NCBI RefSeq assembly: GCF_040290245.1
Contig: NZ_PSMQ01000040.1
Coordinates: 1 to 15,604 of the forward strand
Length of the DNA stretch: 15,604 nt
Origin: Thermus_A sp040290245
GTDB lineage: Bacteria; Deinococcota; Deinococci; Deinococcales; Thermaceae
Direction: 5' to 3'
The translations under genes and the position numbers were made by a program. Below the pieces are notes generated by a model. The model saw only the letters and a list, made by a program, of their open reading frames with translations, was not told the origin of the DNA and made no database searches. Shown piece after piece: positions 1 to 5,852 of this stretch (its first letter is position 1; each line of letters begins with the position of its first letter).

Positions 1-16
1 GGTGTGGCCCGGGCCA

Positions 17-1999
17 CTAAGGTCGCTTCTGGACCAGGGTAAGGATGGTGTAGACGGCCACGGGCTTACCCTCCTGGTTCACCACCTCCACGTCCCAGGC
101 CACCACCCCGGTCCTCTCGTCCCGGGGGCGCTTGCTCTTCACCGTCAGGCGGGCCTGGAGGGTGTCCCCCACCCCCACGGGCTCGAGGAAGCGGAGGCTT
201 TCCAGGCCGTAGTTGGCCAGGACCGGCCCGGGCGCGGGGTCCACAAAAAGCCCGGCCGCCGCGGAAAGGACGAAGTAGCCGTGGGCCACCCGCTTGCCGA
301 AAAGGCTCTCCCTGGCCGCAAGCTCGTCCGTATGCGCGTAGAAGTGGTCCCAGGAGAGGTTGGCAAAGGCGGCGATGTCCGCCTCGGTGACGGTGCGCCG
401 GTGGGTGGTGAGGGTCTCCCCCACCTCCAGGTCCTCGTAGTACTTGCGGAAGGGATGCACCCCTGCGGGCTTCTCCGCCCCCCAGGCATGCTCCCCCAAA
501 AGGGCGGTCAGGCTTTCCGGATCGGCCTGGAGGGCCACCCGCTGCAGGTGCCGCTTGACGGCCAAAAGCCCTCCCAGCTCCTCCCCGCCCCCGGCCCGGC
601 CCGGCCCCCCGTGAAGCAGGCGGGGCAAGGGGGAACCGTGGCCCGTGGAGGGTTCGGCCGTGCGGTGGTTCAAAAGGTGGAGCCGGCCGTGATGGGGGGC
701 CAGGCCCCGCACCAGGGCGCGGGCCTCCTCCAGGTCCTCCGTGGCGATGGTGGCCACCAGGCTTCCCCCACCCAGGTTGGCCAGGGCCACCGCCTCCTCC
801 AGGGTCTCATAGGGCACAAGGGTGGCTACGGGGCCGAAGGGCTCCAGGGTGTGGACCGCCCTTTGGAAGGGCTCCTGGGCCAAAAGAAGGGTCGGGGGGA
901 AAAAGGCCCCATCGTCCACCGGATGCCGGTACAGCAAAGAGGCCCCCGCCTTCAAAAGAGCCTCCACCACCCGGCCGACCTCCTCCTTCTGCCTCAGGCT
1001 CACCAGGGGGGGTAAGGTGGTGGCCTCCTCCCGAGGGTCGCCGGCACGAAGGGTGGAAAGCCGGCGGACAATGGCCTCGGCCACTTCCTCCACCCGTTCC
1101 TTGGGCACGAGGACCCGGCGGATGGCGGTGCACCGCTGGCCAGCCTTGATGGAAAGCTCCCGGAAAACCTCCTCGGCAAACCGGTGCAAAAGGGGTTCCG
1201 TAACCCCTCTGCCCAAAAGGGCGGCGTTTAAGGAGTCCGTCTCCGCGTTGAAAAGGACCTCGGGAGGAAGCACGCCCCTAAGGCGGAGGGCCGTGGCCTG
1301 GGAGCCTGTGAAGAAGACCGAGTCCTGATAGGAAAGCCGCCCCCACAGGCCCTCGAGGCCTCCGTAGACCACCTGGAGGCTCCCCTCGGGAAGCAGCCTC
1401 GAGGCGTGAATCTGCTCCACCAGCCGCGCCGCCACCTGGGCGCTGGGCGTGGCGGGTTTGGCCAGGGTGGGAACCCCCGCCAAAAAGGCGGGGGCGAACT
1501 TTTCCAAAAGCCCCCAGACGGGAAAGTTGAAGGCGTTGATCTGGACCGTCACCCCCTCCTTGGGCACGAGGACGTGCCGGCCCTGGAAGGAACGGTCCTT
1601 GGAAAGGGGAAGGTACTCCTCCTCCGGGAGAAGCCCCCCCTCGGGAAGGTTCCGCGCCAGGCTGGCGTAGCTGAAAAGCACCCCGATCCCGCCGTCCACG
1701 TCGTACCAGGCATCCTTCCGGGTGGCCCCGGCGGTGTGGGAGGCCTCGTAAAGGGCCTCCTTGGACTGGGAAAGGTGCTCGGCGAGCGCTCTGAGAATCC
1801 GTCCCCTCTCGGCGAAGGAAAGCCTCCTTAGGGCCTGGCCTCCCTGGCGGGCGTACTCGAGGATGGCTCCAAAATCAAGCCCCTCGCCGCTGACCCGCGC
1901 CACCTCTTCCCCGGTATAGGGGTCAAAAACGGGCACCCCTTCGCCGGGGCTCTCGTGAAAACCGCCTAGGATGTAGTGCTGGAGTTTCCGTGTGGGCAA
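17..1999 (-). CDS. paaZ: PaaZ, oxepin-CoA hydrolase / 3-oxo-5,6-dehydrosuberyl-CoA semialdehyde dehydrogenase
   Basis: Bifunctional enzyme of phenylacetate catabolism. The C-terminal MaoC-like hydratase opens the oxepin-CoA ring and the N-terminal aldehyde dehydrogenase oxidises the resulting semialdehyde with NADP+. From the TTG start at 1999 it is 660 residues (E. coli PaaZ is about 680). Visible features, numbered from that start: the NAFNFP motif near 155, the aldehyde dehydrogenase Glu in NAETDSLN (about 253), the catalytic Cys in AGQRCT (about 290), the PaaZ-typical STGHGSPLP and HGGPGRAGGG stretch (about 452-472), and the hydratase Asp and His in WDHFYAH (about 551 and 556). TTG was chosen because AGGAGGAG lies 3 bases upstream of it and the protein then begins where E. 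coli PaaZ begins. A GTG at 2077 overlapping the paaD stop would add 26 unrelated residues encoded by a tandem repeat. Last gene of the paa operon in the window. Confidence 0.95.
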   Translation of the reverse strand: MPTRKLQHYILGGFHESPGEGVPVFDPYTGEEVARVSGEGLDFGAILEYARQGGQALRRLSFAERGRILRALAEHLSQSKEALYEASHTAGATRKDAWYDVDGGIGVLFSYASLARNLPEGGLLPEEEYLPLSKDRSFQGRHVLVPKEGVTVQINAFNFPVWGLLEKFAPAFLAGVPTLAKPATPSAQVAARLVEQIHASRLLPEGSLQVVYGGLEGLWGRLSYQDSVFFTGSQATALRLRGVLPPEVLFNAETDSLNAALLGRGVTEPLLHRFAEEVFRELSIKAGQRCTAIRRVLVPKERVEEVAEAIVRRLSTLRAGDPREEATTLPPLVSLRQKEEVGRVVEALLKAGASLLYRHPVDDGAFFPPTLLLAQEPFQRAVHTLEPFGPVATLVPYETLEEAVALANLGGGSLVATIATEDLEEARALVRGLAPHHGRLHLLNHRTAEPSTGHGSPLPRLLHGGPGRAGGGEELGGLLAVKRHLQRVALQADPESLTALLGEHAWGAEKPAGVHPFRKYYEDLEVGETLTTHRRTVTEADIAAFANLSWDHFYAHTDELAARESLFGKRVAHGYFVLSAAAGLFVDPAPGPVLANYGLESLRFLEPVGVGDTLQARLTVKSKRPRDERTGVVAWDVEVVNQEGKPVAVYTILTLVQKRP

Positions 2000-2002
2000 G
2001 AT

Positions 2003-2010
2003 CTCCTCCT
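2003..2010 (-). promoter_or_regulatory. Ribosome binding site of paaZ, decides the start
   Basis: The minus strand reads AGGAGGAG, three bases before TTG at 1999-1997. The GTG at 2077 has only a GAGG eleven bases away. This Shine-Dalgarno match, together with the family alignment, favours the TTG. Confidence 0.7.
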
Positions 2011-2062
2011 CTCGGTGTTTCGCTTCGCGAAAGCAACTCGGTGTTTCGCTTCGCGAAGGCAA
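2011..2062 (-). repeat. Two-copy 26-bp tandem repeat in the paaD-paaZ gap
   Basis: Two head-to-tail 26-bp units (2011-2036 and 2037-2062) differ at one base. Each holds a self-complementary core. In the first unit TTTCGC and GCGAAA can pair around a 3-base loop. In the second the stem is five pairs, and the palindrome CTTCGCGAAG is present. The array fills most of the 74-base space between the paaD stop and the paaZ start and ends directly at the paaZ ribosome binding site. In mRNA it would give two small hairpins. The unit length is not a multiple of three, which argues against it being coding. It could be a dispersed genomic repeat, an mRNA processing or stability element, or slippage debris. 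The repeat itself is certain; the role is unknown. Confidence 0.85.
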
Positions 2063-2073
2063 CGCGGACCGGC

Positions 2074-2556
2074 TCACACCGTTTTCATGGCCTCAAACAC
2101 CTCTTTGCAGGCCTCGCACTGGTAGAGGGATTTACACAGCGTGGGGCCAAAGGGGTTTTTCAAAACCACCTGCCCGCTCCCGCACCTCGGGCAACGGGGC
2201 TCAGCCAGAGGCAGGGCCTCCAAGGGCAGCGGAGGGGCTATGCCATAGGCCTCTAGCTTGGCCCTGGCCGCTGGAGAAAGCTCCTCCGTGCTCCAGGGGG
2301 CAAACTCCGTCGCGATCTCCACCTCCTTCGCCCCCGCCGCCTCCAGGGCCTTTCGGATCTCCTCCTGGATGACCCGCAGGGCGGGGCAGCCCGAGAAGGT
2401 GGGGCGGAAACGGACCCGTACCCTCTCCCCCGGCCCTTTCCCGCCCTCGAGGGGAAGCACCTCGAGGCCCCGCACCATCCCCATCTCCACCACGGAAAGG
2501 ACGGGGATCTCCGGGTCCATGACCCCCTTTAAAGCCTCCCAGTACCGCTCTACCAT
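2074..2556 (-). CDS. paaD: PaaD, phenylacetyl-CoA epoxidase maturation factor (MIP18/DUF59 with zinc ribbon)
   Basis: 160-residue protein of the PaaD family (called PaaJ in some older schemes). It is thought to help assemble the metal centre of the phenylacetyl-CoA epoxidase rather than catalyse. The N-terminal MIP18/DUF59 domain shows MDPEIPVL (13-20), a GMVRG segment (26-30) and the family Cys in FSGCPA (C57). The C-terminal zinc ribbon shows CPRC (122-125) and CEAC (147-150), with an extra Cys at 141. Length and layout match E. coli PaaD along the whole protein. ATG at 2556 overlaps the paaC stop by 7 bases and has GGAGG upstream. The frame stays open to 2721, but that extra part is the shadow of paaC and unlike the family. 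Confidence 0.93.
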   Translation of the reverse strand: MVERYWEALKGVMDPEIPVLSVVEMGMVRGLEVLPLEGGKGPGERVRVRFRPTFSGCPALRVIQEEIRKALEAAGAKEVEIATEFAPWSTEELSPAARAKLEAYGIAPPLPLEALPLAEPRCPRCGSGQVVLKNPFGPTLCKSLYQCEACKEVFEAMKTV

Positions 2557-3302
2557 GCCTTGGCCTCCGGGTCCCAGCGGGCCACGGACTGCATCAGGAC
2601 CACTAAGGGCCAGAGGTGCTCCGTGTGCTCGGACCGGCTCTTCGGGGTGTACCCCTTCTGGGGAAGCTCGAGCCCCAGGCCCTGCAAAAACCCCCTCGCT
2701 TGCGCCTCGTACTCCGGCCAAAGCGCCCTAAGGTCCGGCAGATGCCCCGCCTCCACCAAAGCCTCCTCCCCCTCCAGGGGCTGGAAGAGCTGCCGGGCAT
2801 AGGGCCAGAGCTCCTCCAAGGCCCTAGCGGTTCGGGCGTGGGACTCTTCCGTCCCCAGGGCCAGCCTTTCCACCCACAAGGAGGCGTGCTTGAGGTGGAA
2901 GCGCTCCTCCTTGAGGATCCTCGCCGCGGCCTCGGCCAGGGGCAGGTAGCCGCTCTTTTGTGCCTCCTTAAGCCAGAGGTTCTCGTAGAGGTCGAAGAGG
3001 TACTGGCGGACCATGGTGTAGGCCCAGTCTCCCTTGGGAAGCTCCACCAAGACGGCGTTTTGGAACGCCAGGGGATCTTTGAAAAAGACCTCCTGGTCGG
3101 GCTCCACCCCGTCGATGGCCTTCTTCAGCTCCAGGTAGACCTGGGCATGGCCCAGCTCGTCCTGGGCCAGGTTGGCGATGGCGATGTCCTCCTCGAGGAT
3201 GGGGGCATAGGAGACCCACTCCGAAAGCCGCTGGGCCAGGACCACCTCGTCGTCGGCCATGGCCCTCAGTTTCTGGGCAAGCAAAGCCTCCAGACTATCC
3301 AC
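2550..3302 (-). CDS. paaC: PaaC, ferritin-like subunit of ring-1,2-phenylacetyl-CoA epoxidase
   Basis: 250-residue four-helix-bundle subunit that pairs with PaaA in the multicomponent epoxidase converting phenylacetyl-CoA to the 1,2-epoxide. It aligns end to end with E. coli PaaC (SEW, VELPKGDWA, RQYLFD, WLERL-like, TEHL segments). In E. coli PaaC the subunit is considered structural and lacks metal ligands. Here residues typical of a carboxylate-bridged diiron site remain: E28 in LSEW, E49 and H52 in DELGH, E107 in DLYEN, E133 and H136 in EERFH. GTG start at 3302, with AAGGAGGTG upstream, overlaps the paaB stop by 8 bases, which implies translational coupling. It overlaps paaD by 7 bases. 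The family call is secure; whether it binds metal is open. Confidence 0.95.
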   Translation of the reverse strand: MDSLEALLAQKLRAMADDEVVLAQRLSEWVSYAPILEEDIAIANLAQDELGHAQVYLELKKAIDGVEPDQEVFFKDPLAFQNAVLVELPKGDWAYTMVRQYLFDLYENLWLKEAQKSGYLPLAEAAARILKEERFHLKHASLWVERLALGTEESHARTARALEELWPYARQLFQPLEGEEALVEAGHLPDLRALWPEYEAQARGFLQGLGLELPQKGYTPKSRSEHTEHLWPLVVLMQSVARWDPEAKAW

Positions 3303-3828
3303 GCCTCACCTCCTTGGGATGCCGGCCCACCAGGCCGTAATAGGACTGGAGGCGGTAAACCTTCCCCTTGGCGGGCTCAAACCAGCTCTCCCGCACCTCC
3401 GGGCTCTCCTCGGTGCCGTAAAGGGCCTCCTCGGGAACCACCCAAAGGGCGAAAAAGGGGCCTGGAAGCTCGAGGAGCGCCTTTTTGACCGCATCCACCG
3501 GGTTTTGGGCCACCACCTTGCCCGCCAGCTCCCCGTAGATCATGCTCCGGCGGTTGGAGGCCTTCCGGTAGACCTGGTAGGGCTTCTCCGGATGGCCAGG
3601 CACCTCCACCTCCCACCCTCCCTCCTTGAGCGCCTCCTGCGTGACCATGAAAAAGGCGTCCGCGGGGGCAACGAAAAGGGCGTGAGCGGAAGGGCGGCGA
3701 ACGAAGACGTGCCGGGCCACGAGGAGGGCGTGCTCAGGGTCCGCCGCGTGCACCGAGCCCAGCATCTGCAAGGGTGCGGTGGGGGTGTCCTGTTTGATGA
3801 CCTCCCAGCGGGGCCACTCGGTATCCAT
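3295..3828 (-). CDS. paaB: PaaB, duplicated form, subunit of phenylacetyl-CoA epoxidase
   Basis: PaaB is a small subunit that bridges PaaA-PaaC units in the epoxidase. The usual length is about 95 residues; this one has 177 and contains two PaaB-like units. Unit 1 (about 8-64) begins WEVIKQD, has the family segment GSVHAADPEHAL, and ends FVAPADAFF. Unit 2 (about 84-140) begins YQVYRKA, has GKVVAQNPVDAVKKAL in the same place, and ends WVVPEEALYG. After unit 2 comes the normal PaaB tail, WFEPAKGKVYRLQSYYGL (149-166), which is absent after unit 1. No frameshift is seen. ATG at 3828 follows GGGAGGCGGT, ten bases after the paaA stop. Unit 2 is more diverged at the GSxHAAD position. Confidence 0.92.
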   Translation of the reverse strand: MDTEWPRWEVIKQDTPTAPLQMLGSVHAADPEHALLVARHVFVRRPSAHALFVAPADAFFMVTQEALKEGGWEVEVPGHPEKPYQVYRKASNRRSMIYGELAGKVVAQNPVDAVKKALLELPGPFFALWVVPEEALYGTEESPEVRESWFEPAKGKVYRLQSYYGLVGRHPKEVRRG

Positions 3829-3838
3829 ACCGCCTCCC

Positions 3839-4810
3839 TTAGTCCGCGGCCACGGCCAACCGCCTCCTGCCGTAGGCCTCCAAAGCCTCCCGCACCCACC
3901 GCCCCTCCTCGTGCACCCGGCGCCGGGCCTCGAGGCGGTGCCGGTTCATGGGGCCCTCCCCCCCGATCACCTTCCAGAACTCGTCCCAGGGGATGGGGCC
4001 GTGGCTCCAGTTTCCCGTCTTTTCGTCGTAGCGAAGATGGGGATCGGGAATGGAAAGCCCCGCGTCCAGAAGCTCCGGAACATGCTCGTTTAGGAACTCC
4101 TGCCGGATCTGGTCGTTGGTCTTGGTCTTGATCCCCCAGCGCAAAAGCAAGGGCGTGTGGGGGGAGTCGGTGTCCGGGGGGCCGGCCATCATCAGGGTGG
4201 GCCACCACCAGCGGTTCAGGGCGTCTTGGACCATTTGGCGCTGCTTCCGGCTTCCGCGGGCGTAGAGGAGGACCGCCTCCTTTCCCTGCTTGTGGTGGAA
4301 GGTCTCCTCCGCGCAGATCCGGACCATGGCCCGGGAGTAGGGGCCGTAGGAGCACTGGGCCAGCATGGTCTGGTTCTTGATGGCCATTCCGTCCACCAGC
4401 CAGCCGATGATGCCCACATCCGCCCAGGTCAAAGTGGGGTAGTTGAAGATGTTGGAGTACTTGGCCCGGCCCTCGAGGAGGGCCTCCAGCATCTCCTCCC
4501 GGCTTATGCCCAGGGTCTCGGCCGCATGGTAGAGGTACTGGCCGTGCCCCGCCTCGTCCTGCACCTTGGCCAGAAGGATAAGCTTCCGCCTGAGGGAAGG
4601 AGCCCGGAGGATCCAGGCCCCTTCGGGGTGCATCCCCACCACCTCACTATGGGCGTGCTGGGAGATCATCCGGATGAGTTGGCGCCGGTACTCCGCGGGC
4701 ATCCAGTCCCCGGGCTCGATCTTCTCGCCCCGGGCGATCCGGGCCTCAAACGCCTCCAGCCTCTCCTGGTAATCCGGGTCCTCCGGCTGACCTATCCTAA
4801 GCTTCACCAT
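3839..4810 (-). CDS. paaA: PaaA, catalytic subunit of ring-1,2-phenylacetyl-CoA epoxidase
   Basis: 323-residue diiron oxygenase subunit that epoxidises the aromatic ring of phenylacetyl-CoA with O2; cytoplasmic. It aligns nearly throughout with E. coli PaaA (about 309 residues), with a slightly longer N-terminus. Key segments are IEPGDWMPAEYR (31-42), QHAHSEVVGM with E56, KVQDEAGHGQYLY with E86 and H89, SNIFNYPTLTWAD (119-131), WLVDGMAIKNQ (137-147) and CAEETFHHKQG with E169 and H172. WWWPTLMMAGPPD follows at 201-213. E56, E86/H89 and E169/H172 are the probable iron ligands. ATG at 4810 has GGAGGTGGAGG directly upstream and overlaps the end of paaR by 14 bases, so repressor and oxygenase are cotranscribed. 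Confidence 0.97.
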   Translation of the reverse strand: MVKLRIGQPEDPDYQERLEAFEARIARGEKIEPGDWMPAEYRRQLIRMISQHAHSEVVGMHPEGAWILRAPSLRRKLILLAKVQDEAGHGQYLYHAAETLGISREEMLEALLEGRAKYSNIFNYPTLTWADVGIIGWLVDGMAIKNQTMLAQCSYGPYSRAMVRICAEETFHHKQGKEAVLLYARGSRKQRQMVQDALNRWWWPTLMMAGPPDTDSPHTPLLLRWGIKTKTNDQIRQEFLNEHVPELLDAGLSIPDPHLRYDEKTGNWSHGPIPWDEFWKVIGGEGPMNRHRLEARRRVHEEGRWVREALEAYGRRRLAVAAD

Positions 4811-5375
4811 CCTCCACCTCCCGTGCGCCTAGGGCGTTCAAAGCCAGGCGCGCGTACTCCTCGGCAAGCTCCTTCAGGGAAAGGGGGCCGTCCTTGCGGT
4901 ACCACTGGTAGGTCCAGTTGAGGGCGGAAAGGAGGAACAAGGTCGCCAGCCGGGGGTTTTCCACCCGGAAGACCCCCGCCTCCACCCCCTCCTCCACCAC
5001 CCTTTGGACCAGACGTTCGTACGTGTCCCGCCAGAGGAGGACCTGCCGCCTCTTCTCCTCGGGAAGGAACTTCCACTCGTGGAAAAAGACCGTGGCCGAG
5101 GCCTGTTCCTCGGCAATGACCTCGAGGTGCTTTTGGATAAGCCGCCTCAGCTTCTCTACGGGGCTTCCGGAAAGGTCCTCTCCGATGGATAAAAACCGCT
5201 CCGCCGCCCGGCGAACGATCTCCACAAGGATCTCCTCCTTGGAGGAGATGTGGGCGTAAAGGCTCCCACCCTGGACCCCCAGGGCCTTGGCCAGGTGGCG
5301 GATGCTGGTGGCGTGAAAGCCCTTTTGGCTGAAGAGCTTGCTAGCGGCGGTGAGGATCTCCTGTTTCCGGCTCAT
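4797..5375 (-). CDS. paaR: PaaR, TetR-family repressor of phenylacetate genes
   Basis: 192-residue TetR-family regulator. The N-terminal DNA-binding domain has the expected helix-turn-helix at about 24-43 (TSIRHLAKALGVQGGSLYAH), followed by SKEEIL. The rest is a helical ligand-binding and dimer domain with WKFLPEEKRRQVLLWRDTYE (101-120). It strongly resembles T. thermophilus PaaR, whose reported effector is phenylacetyl-CoA (known of the family, from memory). It is the first gene of paaRABCDZ, overlaps paaA by 14 bases, and its promoter carries a perfect match to the remembered PaaR site, so autorepression is likely. There is no Shine-Dalgarno before ATG at 5375. The predicted transcript start is only about 18 bases upstream, so the leader is very short. 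Confidence 0.9.
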   Translation of the reverse strand: MSRKQEILTAASKLFSQKGFHATSIRHLAKALGVQGGSLYAHISSKEEILVEIVRRAAERFLSIGEDLSGSPVEKLRRLIQKHLEVIAEEQASATVFFHEWKFLPEEKRRQVLLWRDTYERLVQRVVEEGVEAGVFRVENPRLATLFLLSALNWTYQWYRKDGPLSLKELAEEYARLALNALGAREVEDGEA

Positions 5376-5381
5376 AGCTAA

Positions 5382-5395
5382 CGAACGATCGTTAG
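5382..5395 (-). promoter_or_regulatory. PaaR operator at the paaR promoter
   Basis: The plus strand reads CGAACGATCGTTAG, a perfect match to CNAACGNNCGTTNG, the PaaR site remembered from T. thermophilus. It lies 7 bases before the paaR ATG and overlaps the predicted transcript start, about 5 bases downstream of the -10. That position suits repression by blocking RNA polymerase. The dyad is seen directly; binding is inferred. Confidence 0.85.
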
Positions 5396-5399
5396 GATC

Positions 5400-5428
5400 A
5401 GTTTACCGCAGGAATGGGGAGGGGACAA
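5400..5428 (-). promoter_or_regulatory. Promoter of paaRABCDZ
   Basis: On the minus strand a -35 TTGTCC (5428-5423) and a -10 TAAACT (5405-5400) are separated by exactly 17 bases. Each matches 4 of 6 consensus bases. The same TAAACT and spacing occur at the transporter promoter, and a PaaR-type dyad follows both. The predicted start of transcription is near 5393. Confidence 0.7.
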
Positions 5429-5435
5429 GTGTCCC
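5422..5435. promoter_or_regulatory. 14-bp perfect dyad overlapping the paaR -35
   Basis: GGGACAAGTGTCCC is a perfect inverted repeat of 6+6 bases with a 2-base centre. It lies 3-4 bases past the stop of the FlK-like gene and contains the paaR -35. As RNA it could form a 5-bp stem at the end of the upstream operon, but no T-tract follows, so a strong intrinsic terminator is unlikely. It could also be a binding site for a second regulator. Confidence 0.45.
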
Positions 5436-5438
5436 ACC

Positions 5439-5852
5439 TCACACTCCCTTCCAGCGGGTCAGGAGCCTTTGGAAAAGGGCCTCCAGGCGCCCCTTAGGCA
5501 GGATGACCTGCTCCGTCCTCCCCTCCCCGATCAGATCCCCCAGCTCGTTGTAGGCCAAACAGCGGGCGTATACCCGGTTCCCCTCCGTCTTTTCATGGAC
5601 CGCCACCACCCTCACCCGCATCCCCACCAGGGCGGAGGCCAGGTGCCTCGCCTCCACATAGCTTCCGATCCCATCCTCCCCCTCCTCCAAAAAGGGGAGG
5701 ATGATCTTCCGGCCCGCCAGCTCCATGTGCTTGACCATCCAGTAGGTGGCGTAGACGGGGTGGACCGGGCCCAGCTCCTCAAAGTTCACCGTCATCTCCG
5801 GGGTGACCACGGTCTCAAAAACCGCCTCGTATCCCAAGGGAATCGGCCTCAT
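5439..5852 (-). CDS. FlK-like hotdog thioesterase
   Basis: 137-residue single-domain hotdog protein resembling the fluoroacetyl-CoA thioesterase FlK family. FlK uses Thr42, Glu50 and His76 (from memory). Here T36 (in ATYWM), E44 (in HMEL) and H70 (in RHLA) have exactly the same spacing, 8 and 26 residues. They are followed by the family's VGMRVRV segment (76-82). It probably hydrolyses an acyl-CoA. The true substrate is unknown, and fluoroacetyl-CoA is unlikely in this setting. ATG at 5852 overlaps the paaK stop as ATGA, so it is the last gene of the transporter-paaI-paaK operon. It may release CoA from phenylacetyl-CoA or from a dead-end ring-epoxide thioester. No strict gene symbol applies. 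Confidence 0.8.
   Translation of the reverse strand: MRPIPLGYEAVFETVVTPEMTVNFEELGPVHPVYATYWMVKHMELAGRKIILPFLEEGEDGIGSYVEARHLASALVGMRVRVVAVHEKTEGNRVYARCLAYNELGDLIGEGRTEQVILPKGRLEALFQRLLTRWKGV

Noticed and set aside
2011..2062. CRISPR-like array
   Set aside because: Only two units, directly adjacent with no spacer, and no cas genes.
2000..2077. N-terminal extension of PaaZ from GTG at 2077, which overlaps the paaD stop as GTGA
   Set aside because: The extra residues are encoded by a tandem repeat and are absent from the family. The TTG at 1999 has a far better ribosome binding site. The GTGA overlap keeps it a minor possibility.
2557..2721. N-terminal extension of PaaD up to 2721
   Set aside because: It lies wholly inside paaC in another frame and is unlike any PaaD. 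ATG at 2556 gives the family start MVERYWEAL.
2616..3488. Plus-strand open frame opposite paaC and paaB
   Set aside because: Antisense to two clear overlapping genes and no motif in the translation.
5422..5435. Intrinsic terminator after the FlK-like gene
   Set aside because: The dyad has a very short loop and no following T-tract, and it overlaps the next promoter's -35. It is kept only as an uncertain regulatory dyad.
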